64,000 nucleotides of DNA from Kitasatospora sp. MAP5-34 (GCF_029894335.1 NZ_JARXZC010000003.1:62001-126000), one strand, 5' to 3'; counted from the first letter of the stretch, positions 8,950 through 18,140 are shown. Notes: generated by a model from the sequence alone, not told the origin. Program-made: numbers and translations.

Positions 8950-9807
8950 CCGAACCTGCCCAACGTCGTCCTCTGGTCGATACCCGCCTTTGTGCTGCTC
9001 ACCGTCCTGGAGATCGTCTCCTACCGCTTCCACCCGGACGACGACGAGCAGGGGTACTCCGGCAAGGACACCGCGACCAGCCTCTCCATGGGCATCGGCA
9101 GCCTGCTCTTCGACGCCGGCTGGAAGATCCCGATCCTCGCGATCTACTCCGCGCTGTACGAGCTGACGCCGCTGCGCATACCCGTCCTGTGGTGGACGGT
9201 GCCGCTGATGCTGCTGGCGCAGGACTTCTGCTACTACTGGTCGCACCGGGGCCACCACGTGATCCGCGTCCTCTGGGCCTGCCACGTGGTGCACCACTCC
9301 AGCAAGAACTACAACCTCTCCACCGCCCTGCGCCAGCCCTGGACGAGCGCCACCACCTGGGTGTTCTACGTACCGATGATCCTGGCGGGCGTCCACCCGG
9401 CCGCGCTGGCGTTCTGCTCCTCGGCCAACCTGGTGTACCAGTTCTGGATCCACACCGAGCGGATCGACCGGCTGCCCCGCCCGCTCGAGTACGTCTTCAA
9501 CACCCCGTCCCACCATCGGGTCCACCACGCCTCGCAGGGCGGTTACCTGGACCGCAACTTCGGTGGCATCCTGATCGTCTTCGACCGGATGTTCGGCTCG
9601 TTCACCCCCGAGACCACCAAGCCGGTGTACGGGCTGACGAAGAATCTGGACACCTTCAACCCCCTGAAGGTCGCCACCCACGAGTACGCCTCGATCGCCC
9701 GGGACATCGCCAGGGCCACCACCTGGCGGGACCGCCTGCACCACCTCACCAAGGGCCCGGGCTGGCAGCCGGGCACCACCGACCGCCCGGAGGGCACCCC
9801 CGCATGA
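8947..9807 (+). CDS. Sterol desaturase / fatty acid hydroxylase family protein
   Basis: A 286-residue membrane di-iron oxygenase of the fatty acid hydroxylase superfamily. The histidine clusters are visible in order: H100-RG-H103-H104, H113-VV-H116-H117, H169, and H189-H190-RV-H193-H194. They would bind the di-iron centre on the cytosolic face; hydrophobic segments lie near residues 7-25, 45-75, 80-95 and 135-165. The ATG at 8947 is chosen because a leaderless -10 sits just upstream; an in-frame extension to 8710 is not family-like. Its stop overlaps the next start (ATGA), coupling it to a YhhN-family protein. Lipid substrate not determinable; an alkylglycerol or sterol-like lipid is plausible. 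Confidence 0.85.
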   Translation: MPNLPNVVLWSIPAFVLLTVLEIVSYRFHPDDDEQGYSGKDTATSLSMGIGSLLFDAGWKIPILAIYSALYELTPLRIPVLWWTVPLMLLAQDFCYYWSHRGHHVIRVLWACHVVHHSSKNYNLSTALRQPWTSATTWVFYVPMILAGVHPAALAFCSSANLVYQFWIHTERIDRLPRPLEYVFNTPSHHRVHHASQGGYLDRNFGGILIVFDRMFGSFTPETTKPVYGLTKNLDTFNPLKVATHEYASIARDIARATTWRDRLHHLTKGPGWQPGTTDRPEGTPA

Positions 9808-10508
9808 CCATCACCCGACGCCTGCGCGCCGCCCGCGGCCTGCTCTCCACCTACGCCGCGACCTCGGCCGCCCATCTCGGGGCGATCGTCACCGGTACCA
9901 CCGCACTCCAGCACGTCACCAAGCCCGCGCTGATGCCGCTGCTGGCCGCGCACACCCTCGCGACCGCCGAGAAGGGCCCCAAGCTGCTCACTCCCGCGCT
10001 GCTGCTCAGCGCCGGTGGCGACGTCCTGCTGCAGGTCGGCGGCGAGGCCGCCTTCCTGGCCGGCATGGGCTCCTTCGCGGCGGCGCACGTCTGCTACGTG
10101 ACGATGTTCGTCAAGCGCGGCGCCCTCGACGACCGGCGGCGCACCGCCGTGGTCGCGGCGGCGTACGCGGCGGCCTGGGCGGCGATGATCAGCCAGCTCT
10201 GGCCGGGGCTGGGCGAGCTGAAGATCCCGGTGGCCGTCTACAGCCTGCTGCTCGCCTCGACCGCTGTCACCTCGGCCCGGCTCGGCTGGCGGACGGGCCT
10301 GGGCGGAGCGCTGTTCCTGCTCTCGGACACCCTGATCGCCACTCAGCTGGCCGACTGGCGCGAGCTGCCCGGCCACGAGTTCTGGATCATGGCGACCTAC
10401 GTCGTGGCCCAGTACCTGCTGGCCAGCGGCACGGTGAAGGCCCACCAGGACGTGGCCCGGACCCCGTCGACACGGCTCAGCGCCCCGGCGGCCTCCACGG
10501 GGCGCTGA
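9804..10508 (+). CDS. YhhN family (lysoplasmalogenase-like) membrane protein
   Basis: A 234-residue integral membrane protein with about eight hydrophobic segments and the YhhN/TMEM86 pattern: KPALMPLLAAHTLA near residue 40, LLLSAGGDVLL near 70 and LLSDTLIATQLAD near 170, whose conserved Asp residues are thought to be catalytic. Family members hydrolyse the vinyl-ether bond of lysoplasmalogens. It overlaps the sterol desaturase-like gene by 4 bp, so the two are probably made together. A hydroxylase next to an ether-lipid hydrolase suggests a joint role in ether-lipid or membrane-lipid turnover (inference). The C-terminal 20 residues are a polar tail. Confidence 0.75.
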   Translation: MTITRRLRAARGLLSTYAATSAAHLGAIVTGTTALQHVTKPALMPLLAAHTLATAEKGPKLLTPALLLSAGGDVLLQVGGEAAFLAGMGSFAAAHVCYVTMFVKRGALDDRRRTAVVAAAYAAAWAAMISQLWPGLGELKIPVAVYSLLLASTAVTSARLGWRTGLGGALFLLSDTLIATQLADWRELPGHEFWIMATYVVAQYLLASGTVKAHQDVARTPSTRLSAPAASTGR

Positions 10509-10526
10509 GAACCTCCGGACAGCGCC

Positions 10527-11330
10527 TCAGAGCGCCAGGTCGACCACGACCGGCGCGTGGTCCGAGGTGCCCTTGCCCTTGCGCGCCTCACGGTCCACGT
10601 AACTGTCGGTGACGGCGTCCGCGAACGGCTTGTTCCCGTACGTCAGGTCGATCCGCATGCCCCGGTTCTTGGGGAAGGCCAGCTGCCGGTAGTCCCAGTA
10701 GGTGTAGGGGTGGTCGTACTTCAGCGGGCGCGGGACGACGTCCTGCAGGCCGGCCTCCCGCAGGCCCGCGAGCGCGGCCCGCTCGACCGGGGTCACGTGC
10801 GTCAGGCCCGCGAAGGCGGCCGGGTCGAAGACGTCGTCGTCGGTGGGGGCGATGTTGAAGTCGCCGAGCACGGCGAACGGGCGGTCACCGGCCGCGTCCG
10901 CCAGGACGTCCGTACGCAGCGCCTCCAGCCACTCCAGCTTGTAGCGGTAGTGCGCGTGGTCGACCTCGCGCCCGTTGGGCACGTACACCGACCAGACCCG
11001 GACGGGCCCGCAGGTCGCGGCGATGGCGCGGGGCTCGACCTCGGGCAGCAGCGCGTCGTCGGCGAGGAAGCCGGGCTGGTTGGGGAGTCCGCGCACGACC
11101 TCGTCCAGACCGATCCGGGAGACGATGGCGACACCGTTCCACCGGCCGGTACCGTGCGCGGCGGTCTCGTAGCCGAGCGCGCGGACCTCCTCGTACGGGA
11201 AGGCGTCCGTGGCGCACTTGAGCTCCTGGAGGCAGAGCACGTCGGGCTTGGCGCTCTCCAGCCACTCCAGGAGTTTGGGCAGCCGAGCGGTGACGGAGTT
11301 GATGTTCCAGGTGGCGATGCGGACTGTCAC
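10527..11330 (-). CDS. xth: Exodeoxyribonuclease III
   Basis: A 267-residue AP endonuclease / 3'-5' exonuclease of the ExoIII family, acting on abasic sites in base excision repair. The start MTVRIATWNINSV, the metal ligand E36 in LCLQELK, the GDFNIAPTDDDV motif (Asp and Asn of the active site), the LTYG segment and the C-terminal SDHAPVVVDL (catalytic His) are all present. Length matches the family (about 260-270). A 12-bp hairpin lies 31 bp upstream of the start. Its 3' end lies 18 bp from the convergent YhhN gene. Confidence 0.95.
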   Translation of the reverse strand: MTVRIATWNINSVTARLPKLLEWLESAKPDVLCLQELKCATDAFPYEEVRALGYETAAHGTGRWNGVAIVSRIGLDEVVRGLPNQPGFLADDALLPEVEPRAIAATCGPVRVWSVYVPNGREVDHAHYRYKLEWLEALRTDVLADAAGDRPFAVLGDFNIAPTDDDVFDPAAFAGLTHVTPVERAALAGLREAGLQDVVPRPLKYDHPYTYWDYRQLAFPKNRGMRIDLTYGNKPFADAVTDSYVDREARKGKGTSDHAPVVVDLAL

Positions 11331-11361
11331 GGCTGGCGGCCTTCCCGGGTGGTACGGACGA

Positions 11362-11391
11362 GGGGTGGAAGCCCCGAAAGGCTTCCACCCC
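11362..11391 (-). terminator. Intrinsic-type hairpin between ggt and xth
   Basis: Perfect 12-bp stem, GGGGTGGAAGCC (11362-11373) paired with 11380-11391 around a 6-base loop, without a T tract. It lies 114 bp after the ggt stop and just ahead of xth on the same strand, so it probably terminates ggt. Confidence 0.6.
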
Positions 11392-11504
11392 GAACATACC
11401 GCCCGGCACTGACAGGTTCGGGCAACCCCAGGGGCGCGGGGAACTGCGCGAAACCGGAAGACACCGACCTGCAGCCTCCCGCTCCCCGCAGTCCCGCGCG
11501 GGAC

Positions 11505-13310
11505 TCAGCGCCGCGTACGGACCACCGCCGCCGAACCGCCGCCGCGCCGGACGGGCTCGGCCGCCGCGATCCAGCGGCCGTCCGGCAGTCGCTCGACGCC
11601 GGTGGCGGCCCCGATCTCGCCGCCGTTCACGAAGGACTGGCCGAGCGCCTCCAGTCCGGACAGCTCGGGCAGCGCGAGGAAGGCCGGCTCGGCGGCCGTG
11701 GTGGTGGCGTTGCGCTGGCTGGCGCGCGGGGCGGCGATGGCCTGTTCCAGCGTCAGGCCCCGGTCGATCCGGCCGAGCAGCACCTGGAGGACGGTGGTGA
11801 TGATGGTCGCGCCGCCGGGCGAGCCCGTCGCGAAGAACGGCTTGCCGTCACGCAGCACCATGGTCGGCGAGATCGACGAACGCGGACGCTTGCCCGGCCC
11901 CGGCAGGTTCGGGTCCGGCACGCCGGGCGTGTTGGGGACGAAGGAGAAGTCCGTCAGCTCGTTGTTGAGCAGGAAGCCCCGCCCGGGGACGGTGATGCCG
12001 CTGCCGCCGGTCTGCTCGATCGTCAGGGTGTAGACGACCACGTTGCCCCAGCGGTCGGCCACGGTGAGGTTGGTGGTGCTGGGGCCCTCGTACGTCTCGG
12101 TGACGGCCGGCCCGGTCGTCCCGCAGGCCGTGGGGTGGTACGGGTCGCCGGGGGCGAGCGGGCTGGTCAGGGCGTGGTCCGGGTTGAGCAGGCAGGCCCG
12201 GGCGGCGGTGAAGGCCGGCGAGAGCAGCTGCCTGGTCGGGACGTCCACCGCACTCGGGTCGCCCACCCAGCGGTTGCGGTCGGCGAACGCGAGCCGGCTC
12301 GCCTCCAGGAAGTGCTGGTAGTACTGCGTGCTGCTCAACCCGCTCAGGTCGCTGTGGTTCAGGATGCCCAGCGCCTCGCCGACGGTAGTCCCGCCGGAGG
12401 AGGAGGGGGCAACCCCGTAGACGTCGTAGCCCCGGTAGTCCACCTTGGTGGGCTGCTGCTGACGGACCTGGTAGGCCGCCAGGTCCGTGGTGTCCACCTT
12501 GCCGGGCCGGGCGTTCCAGCCGGAGGCGGGATCGACGGGCGGGTTCTGGAGGGTACGGACGATGTCAGCGCCCAGATCGCCCTGATAGAGCGCGCGGATG
12601 CCGTCACGGCCCAGCTCGCGGTACGTCTTCGCGAGGTCGGGATTGCGGAACGTACTGCCGACCACCGGCAGCTGACCACCCGGCAGGAAGAGCGCCCGGG
12701 TGGCCGGGAAATCCTGGAAACGGGCCTGGTTGAGCGCCGTCTGATCCTGGAAGGTCTGGTCGACGGTGAATCCCCGGTCGGCGATCCGCTCGGCCGGCCC
12801 GAGCGCCTGCCCCAGAGAAGTGGTACCCCAGAGCTTCAGCGCCTTGTCCCAGGTGGCGGCAGTGCCGGGCACCCCGACCGAGAGCCCGCTGGTGACGGCA
12901 TCGGCGAAGGCCAGCGGCTTGCCGTTCTCCAGGAACAGCGACTGATCGGCGGTATGGGAGGCGGTCTCCCGACCGTCCAGGGTGGAGACCTTGCCGGTCC
13001 GGGCGTTGTAGTAGACGAGGTACCCACCCCCGCCGATCCCGGCCGAATACGGCTCAGTCACCCCCAACGCCGCCGCCGTGGCAACCGCCGCATCCACCGC
13101 ATTCCCGCCCTTACGCAACACCTCGATCCCAGCAGCAGTCGCCTCAGCACTGACGCTGGCAACCGCCCCGCCGTACCCGACCGCCTCGGGCACCTTGGAC
13201 GGCGGGGACGACGCACCTTCCGCCTGCGCGGGCGCAACAGCGGCACAGACACAGACCAGCGCGGTGGCCAACACGAGCGACGGGGTGAGACGAGTCAGCG
13301 GTCGCATCAT
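11505..13310 (-). CDS. ggt: Gamma-glutamyltransferase, secreted
   Basis: A 601-residue Ntn-hydrolase that cleaves the gamma-glutamyl bond of glutathione and related peptides outside the cell. A clear Sec signal peptide ends around residue 30 (ALVCVCAAVAPAQA). Family motifs are ATAAALGVTEPYSAGIGGGG near 77-96, LDGRETA near 111, and SISPTMVLRDGKPFF followed by GSPGGATI near the C terminus. Autocleavage should occur before T412 in STTNLTVADRWGNVV; the family residue after TT is usually His and here is Asn. GGSG at 435-438 and GFLLNN fit the substrate pocket. Two adjacent ATGs (13310, 13307) could start translation. The gene ends where the CRISPR trailer side of array 1 begins upstream of it; no functional link is implied. 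Confidence 0.93.
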   Translation of the reverse strand: MMRPLTRLTPSLVLATALVCVCAAVAPAQAEGASSPPSKVPEAVGYGGAVASVSAEATAAGIEVLRKGGNAVDAAVATAAALGVTEPYSAGIGGGGYLVYYNARTGKVSTLDGRETASHTADQSLFLENGKPLAFADAVTSGLSVGVPGTAATWDKALKLWGTTSLGQALGPAERIADRGFTVDQTFQDQTALNQARFQDFPATRALFLPGGQLPVVGSTFRNPDLAKTYRELGRDGIRALYQGDLGADIVRTLQNPPVDPASGWNARPGKVDTTDLAAYQVRQQQPTKVDYRGYDVYGVAPSSSGGTTVGEALGILNHSDLSGLSSTQYYQHFLEASRLAFADRNRWVGDPSAVDVPTRQLLSPAFTAARACLLNPDHALTSPLAPGDPYHPTACGTTGPAVTETYEGPSTTNLTVADRWGNVVVYTLTIEQTGGSGITVPGRGFLLNNELTDFSFVPNTPGVPDPNLPGPGKRPRSSISPTMVLRDGKPFFATGSPGGATIITTVLQVLLGRIDRGLTLEQAIAAPRASQRNATTTAAEPAFLALPELSGLEALGQSFVNGGEIGAATGVERLPDGRWIAAAEPVRRGGGSAAVVRTRR

Positions 13311-13438
13311 TCTCCTCCTGCAGTGGCGTCAACTCCCTTTTCTTTCACAGCTCTTCGCACGCCACAACCGCTTCCCCAGTCAGCTTTGCGCCACTACTCG
13401 CGGGTAGGTTCGCTCGAGTTGTTCAGGGAGTCCAGCTG

Positions 13439-15297
13439 CAGCTGACCCCGCTCGAGCGGGGCGGAAGCGTTCACCACCGCCCGGGCCGCCGGGTCGTACG
13501 GCTGACCCCCGCTCGCGTGGGGCAGACGCGAAGTCGTCACGGGAGTGGCTGTGGGTGACCGGCTGACCCCCGCTCGCGCGGGGCGGACTAGGCGGCGCCG
13601 TGGGCCTGCTCCTCGTCCCACGGCTGACCCCCACTCGCGCGGGGCGGACGCAGCGGATACGGCCGGTGCGCTGCCACTCGGCGGCTGACCCCCGCTCGCG
13701 CGGGGCGGACCCTGGGACGGTCCACGGCGATGGTGCGGCGGCCGGCTGACCCCCGCTCGCGCGGGGCGGACGCAGCGGATACGGCCGGTGCGCTGCCACT
13801 CGGCGGCTGACCCCCGCTCGCGCGGGGCGGACAGGTATGCGGCGGCGATGCTCCGGCAGTCGGTCGGCTGACCCCCGCTCGCGCGGGGCGGACCTGACAC
13901 GTCCCGCCAGGTATGCCGGTGGGATCGGCTGACCCCCGCTCGCGCGGGGCGGACGGGAGTTGGGCGTTGCCCTTGGTGGCGCCGCCCGGCTGACCCCCGC
14001 TCGCGCGGGGCGGACACATGGGCGACTCGATCCTCTACCAGCGGGTCCGGCTGACCCCCGCTCGCGCGGGGCGGACTCTCCTACTGAGGCGGGAGCGCCA
14101 TGACCAACCGGCTGACCCCCGCTCGCGCGGGGCGGACGGGACGAGGACGGCCAGCTCAACCACATCCGGCTGGCTGACCCCCGCTCGCGCGGGGCGGACA
14201 GCATCACCACCAGCAGCGCGACGCGGGTCTCCGGCTGACCCCCGCTCGCGCGGGGCGGACGCCCCGCTGCGTTTCAGCATCTCCCGGTCGACCGGCTGAC
14301 CCCCGCTCGCGCGGGGCGGACCGAATCCCACATGGTCAGGCCCTCCGGTTGTACGGCTGACCCCCGCTCGCGCGGGGCGGACTTGATCACGACCAGGAAG
14401 GGGATGTTCCTCGGCGGCTGACCCCCGCTCGCGCGGGGCGGACACCACCGCCCCCACCGAGACGACCGCCGACCGCGGCTGACCCCCGCTCGCGCGGGGC
14501 GGACCCTACACCTTTTCCAGGGGGACGAAGGGTGATCGGCTGACCCCCGCTCGCGCGGGGCGGACGCTGCGCCCGCGGGCGATCCGGGGACGGATCGCGG
14601 CTGACCCCCGCTCGCGCGGGGCGGACAGGTCGATGCGCGGCAGCATCACCTCGGTGGTCGGCTGACCCCCGCTCGCGCGGGGCGGACACAGCGGCAGTCC
14701 CCGAGGCCGAGCGCTGCACCGGCTGACCCCCGCTCGCGCGGGGCGGACCCTGCGGCCGGTGGCTGCGGGCTGCTGCTGGGCGGCTGACCCCCGCTCGCGC
14801 GGGGCGGACGCCAAGCGCGTCGGCGACGACCTGCCGTTCCTCGGCTGACCCCCGCTCGCGCGGGGCGGACTCCTTCTGGATCTGCGCCGCGAGCTCGCCC
14901 CACGGCTGACCCCCGCTCGCGCGGGGCGGACGCCCTGCGGGGCCTGGACACCGGGCACTGCCACGGCTGACCCCCGCTCGCGCGGGGCGGACCTCGGCAC
15001 CGGTGGGCAGGACCACTTTGGTCGTGGCTGACCCCCGCTCGCGCGGGGCGGACGTCTGCTGGCTGACGCCGTAGTCCTCGGCCAGCGGCTGACCCCCGCT
15101 CGCGCGGGGCGGACAGAGGGGGGCTCAGGCCGCGTGCGGGGTGGTTCGGCTGACCCCCGCTCGCGCGGGGCGGACCGGCTGGGGATGTGCGCCTGCCGCA
15201 CCTGCGACGGCTGACCCCCGCTCGCGCGGGGCGGACACCTTGTAGACACCGCGCTCCCGCTCCCGGTACGGCTGACCCCCGCTCGCGCGGGGCGGAC
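13439..15297 (-). CRISPR. Type I-E CRISPR array 1 (31 repeats)
   Basis: Thirty-one 29-bp repeats at a 61-bp period with 32-nt spacers (30 spacers; one, 14138-14170, is 33 nt). In crRNA sense the repeat starts GTCCGCCCCGCGCGAGCGGG and ends GTCAGCCG; its core folds as CCCCGC-GCGA-GCGGGG, the Cas6e hairpin. The repeats at 13439 (one base deleted), 13499 (two changes) and 13621 (one change) are degenerate, so the left end is the old, leader-distal end and transcription runs leftward from the cas2 side. Two repeats (14171, 15025) carry a single change at the last base. Spacers 13650-13681 and 13772-13803 are identical. Confidence 0.99.
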
Positions 15298-15341
15298 ACT
15301 TCCTGACCTGCGACGCAGCTACGGGTTTGCTGTTTCTTTAA
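15298..15341 (-). promoter_or_regulatory. Leader end of CRISPR array 1
   Basis: The 44 bp before the first repeat share, at identical distances, the blocks AAAGAA, GCAAA and CGCAGGTCAGRAAGT with the leader of array 2 (24869-24912). The distal blocks fall inside the last codons of cas2, whose stop codon is at 15319-15321. Confidence 0.7.
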
Positions 15342-15639
15342 CCTCATTCACGTTGGCTTTTCCGAACGCCAGCAGCGTCAGACCGTCGAAGTCCACCGGG
15401 CGGCGGCGTTGTTCGCCGGCTGTTCGGAGCTCGAAGCCCTGCTCGTTGGCGGCCGGGTAGACCAGGACGGCTACGCCGTCTCCCGCGCATCCACTGGCGG
15501 CGGACCAGAGTTCGTCCCGGACCTTGGCCGAGACCGTTCCGACGTAGAGGTGGGGTGTGACCTCGAGAAGCCAGCGGGTGAGTGCGCCGCGCAGGTGGTC
15601 GGGGACGGCGGTGACGGAGAGCGCGATCATCGAGGCCAT
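15319..15639 (-). CDS. cas2: CRISPR-associated endonuclease Cas2 (type I-E)
   Basis: A 106-residue Cas2e, the structural core of the Cas1-Cas2 integrase that inserts new spacers. It has the type I-E pattern: MASMIALSVTAVPDHLRGAL at the start, RWLLEV followed by LYVGTVSAKVRDELW, then NEQGFELRT and DFDGLTLLAFG. A good GGAGG lies 5 bases before the ATG at 15639. It is the last gene of the cas block, 34 bp after cas1, and ends only 21 bp from array 1. Its terminal residues VKETANP are encoded by DNA that is also the conserved leader. Confidence 0.95.
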   Translation of the reverse strand: MASMIALSVTAVPDHLRGALTRWLLEVTPHLYVGTVSAKVRDELWSAASGCAGDGVAVLVYPAANEQGFELRTAGEQRRRPVDFDGLTLLAFGKANVNEVKETANP

Positions 15640-15673
15640 GACTGCCTCCGTTGGCCGAAGCCGCCGATCGTGG

Positions 15674-16663
15674 TCATGGCGTCTCCGTGGCAGCGTAGTT
15701 GACACCGCCGGGGATGATGCCGGACACGGGGTCCCACAGGTCGACCAGCTGTTCGTCCAGGTCGGGGGCGGCAATGTCCGCTTCGGGGGCGAGGAGGCGT
15801 TGGATGTCGGTGACGATGCGGGGCAGGAGCTGGAAGAGGCGCAGCCCGTCGCGGAAGCTCCGGCGGGCGTCTTGCTCGGGGTTTGGTGAGTTGTGGAGGG
15901 AGAAGGCGAGCGGAATGGTGAGTTTCGCCTTGTAGAGGTCCGCGATGTCGTAGACGAAGGCTTGCTGGTTTCCGCTGTGGACGAACCCGAGAGCGGGTGA
16001 GCAGCCCAGGGCGACGACGGCCGCGTGGACGATGCCGTACAGGCATGTGTTGGCGGACGAGAGTGCGAGGTTGACGGGGTCCTGGGTGTCCCAGGAGGAC
16101 GGGTCGTAGGCGCGGCGGAATCGGCCGATGCGGTGTTGCTGGGCCAGGAGGCGGTAGTGGGCTTTGACTCGTTGGCCCTCCATTCCACGGAGTTGGGCGA
16201 GTGTTGTGCCGGGTGGCACGACTCCGGCACCGAATCGCTGTTCGTACATGGCGGTGGCAATGGCGAGGCGTTGGTGGTCGTCGGCCCAGGCGCGGGCCTG
16301 GCGTTCCAGCCAGTTGGTGCTGAGGGAGTCGGGGACGGCGCTGGCGTAGCAGCGCACGCCGCCTGAGCCTGTGATGACAACGGTGGTGCCGTGGCGGGCG
16401 AGCGTGGCGAGGGCCCGGGCGGTGATGGAGGTACCTGGGCCGAGCAGGATGCAGCTGAGGGCGGCGGTCGGTAGGTAGAGCGTTTCGGTGCCGTGCTGAG
16501 GGCTGTTGACTTCCGCGCAGACACCGGTGTCGTCCTGGACGATGCGGACGATGTCCAAGTAGAGGAAGGACAGGGAGTCGGCGACGCGCGGCAGCATCGC
16601 CACCGTCGGGGCGGCCAGCTTTCGGCGGGCCGCCGAGCTGTTCGTGGGGCGGGCGTTGTTCAT
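15674..16663 (-). CDS. cas1: CRISPR-associated integrase Cas1 (type I-E)
   Basis: A 329-residue Cas1e, the metal-dependent integrase subunit for spacer acquisition. Active-site residues by family alignment are E162 (in RGMEGQRVKAHY), H229 (in GFVHSGNQQAF) and D239/D242 (VYDIADLYK); all are present. The N-terminal beta domain and the central SANTCLYGIVHA helix are typical. I chose the ATG at 16663, 5 bp after the cas6e stop; an in-frame extension to 16906 lies inside cas6e. Length is slightly above the usual ~305 because of a Ser/Thr/Pro-rich ending (DPVSGIIPGGVNYAATETP). Confidence 0.95.
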   Translation of the reverse strand: MNNARPTNSSAARRKLAAPTVAMLPRVADSLSFLYLDIVRIVQDDTGVCAEVNSPQHGTETLYLPTAALSCILLGPGTSITARALATLARHGTTVVITGSGGVRCYASAVPDSLSTNWLERQARAWADDHQRLAIATAMYEQRFGAGVVPPGTTLAQLRGMEGQRVKAHYRLLAQQHRIGRFRRAYDPSSWDTQDPVNLALSSANTCLYGIVHAAVVALGCSPALGFVHSGNQQAFVYDIADLYKAKLTIPLAFSLHNSPNPEQDARRSFRDGLRLFQLLPRIVTDIQRLLAPEADIAAPDLDEQLVDLWDPVSGIIPGGVNYAATETP

Positions 16664-16668
16664 GGGCG

Positions 16669-17313
16669 CTACCGGACCGGTGCGAGGCTTAGGAGGCCAC
16701 AGCCGTAGGCCTTGCCCTTGCCGATGCCGGCGGTCACGCAGGCGCGCAGGTGGTCGGGTTCGGTGATGAGGGCGGTGCCTTCGAACTGGGTACGGGCGTG
16801 TTTGATGGTGCGTTGGTCTTGGCGGCGGGTGCCTCGGGCCGCGTCGAGGGGAGTGGAATGGACGGTGATGACCTTGAGCCCAGCTGACTCTGCTTGGCGG
16901 GTCCACCAGTCTTCGGCGGCTTGGCCGTTGAGGGGAATGACAGAGCTGAGGTTGTAGAGCTCGCGGGTGGTGCGGCCGGGTTTGCGGATGGCATTAGCCG
17001 CGATTCGGTAACGGACCGTCAGGTCGGGGCGCAGGGCGTCCAGCAGCGGGGTGAGTGGCTTGGACTGGGCGGTTCCGTATCCGGCGGGGAGGCGGGTGGT
17101 ATCGGGTTGCTGTGCGCTCTGGAGTAGGACGTGGGTGCCGGTGGGGCCGTCCTCGATGCGGAAGAGGACGCCGAGGTGGCTGCGTGCCTGGTCGCCGAGG
17201 TGGTCGGGGAAGAGGGCCATGAGGCGGTGGTGCATGTCGACTGCGCCGGTGAGGTCTCTGCGGGCTTCGCGGCTTCTCGGGTCGGGCTGGATTCGGGTGA
17301 GCCACAGGGTCAT
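16669..17313 (-). CDS. cas6e: CRISPR RNA endonuclease Cas6e (Cse3/CasE)
   Basis: A 214-residue Cas6e that cleaves the pre-crRNA 3' of the repeat hairpin and stays bound in Cascade. The family start MTLWLTRIQPDPRSREARRD (with a conserved early His, MHHRLMALFP, around 40-49) and the C-terminal glycine-rich RNA-binding loop GIGKGKAYGCGLLSLAPV are visible. Its ATG overlaps the cas5e stop by 4 bp (ATGA), and cas1 starts 5 bp after its end. Length fits the family (about 200-220). Confidence 0.94.
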   Translation of the reverse strand: MTLWLTRIQPDPRSREARRDLTGAVDMHHRLMALFPDHLGDQARSHLGVLFRIEDGPTGTHVLLQSAQQPDTTRLPAGYGTAQSKPLTPLLDALRPDLTVRYRIAANAIRKPGRTTRELYNLSSVIPLNGQAAEDWWTRQAESAGLKVITVHSTPLDAARGTRRQDQRTIKHARTQFEGTALITEPDHLRACVTAGIGKGKAYGCGLLSLAPVR

Positions 17314-18140
17314 GCGTGGCCCCTTTCGGGGAGGCGGGTGTGCTGGTCGAGGTAGGTGCCGAGGGCGGTGAGGTAGGCGATGCCAAGGCCGGCGCACTGG
17401 GTGGTTGGCAGGGTGAGGGTGCGTTGGTAGCGGGCTCGGGCCCGGTAGGCGCGCTTGCGGGGGTGGAAGTTCAGCGGGTCGTCGTTGACCTGTCCTGCGG
17501 GGATGGCGCCTTCGCCGGTTCCCGGGTCGGCGGTGAGGAGCCGGTCCAGTGGCCGGTCGCCGTGGAAGACGATGCGGACCGAGCCGTTGTCACTGCTGCG
17601 TGCCCGGGCGGCGAGCGGCAGGTGGACCAGGTGGTGCAGGGGTTGGTCGACGAGGCCGAGCAGCAGCGGTCCTTCTGGTGGGCAGGAGCGGCGGCCGAGA
17701 TAGGGCGGCCACTTCGGTGCCCGCAGGGCATCCGCGCATTGCGCCAGTAGTGCCGGGTCGCCGGTTACGACTGCGGTGAACGCCGCGTCGGCGAGGTAGT
17801 AGCGGTGCGAGAGGAGGGTGGCGGTCGCGCCGCTGCGTTTCTTGCCGTCGGCGGTGGTGACGGTGTCACGGCCGCGCAGGCCGCCGCCGACGGTGTGCAG
17901 ATCGCGCAGGAGTACGCCCGGGCGGTCGGTGCGGACGGTGAGGGAGAGGGTGGCGAGGTCGCCGATCGGCTGGTCGCGGGTTCGGCCGAGGGCGGAGGCG
18001 AGGAGGCCGGTGATGCCCGAGCGGGTGGGGAAGCGGGCGGTGTCCCGTTCGTTGAACTGGCTGTGCTCGCCCCAGGATTGGAGCGGGCCGGCCAGGTGCA
18101 GCAGGAGTCCGGGCGTGGCCGGGTCGTCGGGGGTGCTCAC
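17310..18140 (-). CDS. cas5: Cascade subunit Cas5e (CasD)
   Basis: A 276-residue Cas5e that caps the crRNA 5' handle in Cascade. LLLHLAGPLQSWGEHSQFNERD near residues 10-31 is the diagnostic Cas5e N-terminus (first 20 shown by its core GPLQSWG), followed by PTRSGITGLLASALG. PLGRRSCPPEGPL-like sequence (YLGRRSCPPEGP, about 174-185) is the usual central motif. The GTG at 18140 overlaps the cas7 stop (GTGA); its own stop overlaps the cas6e ATG. Length is a little above the common ~225-250. Confidence 0.93.
   Translation of the reverse strand: MSTPDDPATPGLLLHLAGPLQSWGEHSQFNERDTARFPTRSGITGLLASALGRTRDQPIGDLATLSLTVRTDRPGVLLRDLHTVGGGLRGRDTVTTADGKKRSGATATLLSHRYYLADAAFTAVVTGDPALLAQCADALRAPKWPPYLGRRSCPPEGPLLLGLVDQPLHHLVHLPLAARARSSDNGSVRIVFHGDRPLDRLLTADPGTGEGAIPAGQVNDDPLNFHPRKRAYRARARYQRTLTLPTTQCAGLGIAYLTALGTYLDQHTRLPERGHA

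Noticed and set aside
13380..15347. Several long open frames with repeating SAPRERGSA / PPRASGGQP / RPARAGVSR units
   Set aside because: They are translations of the CRISPR repeats of array 1, whose 61-bp period cycles through frames; no gene.
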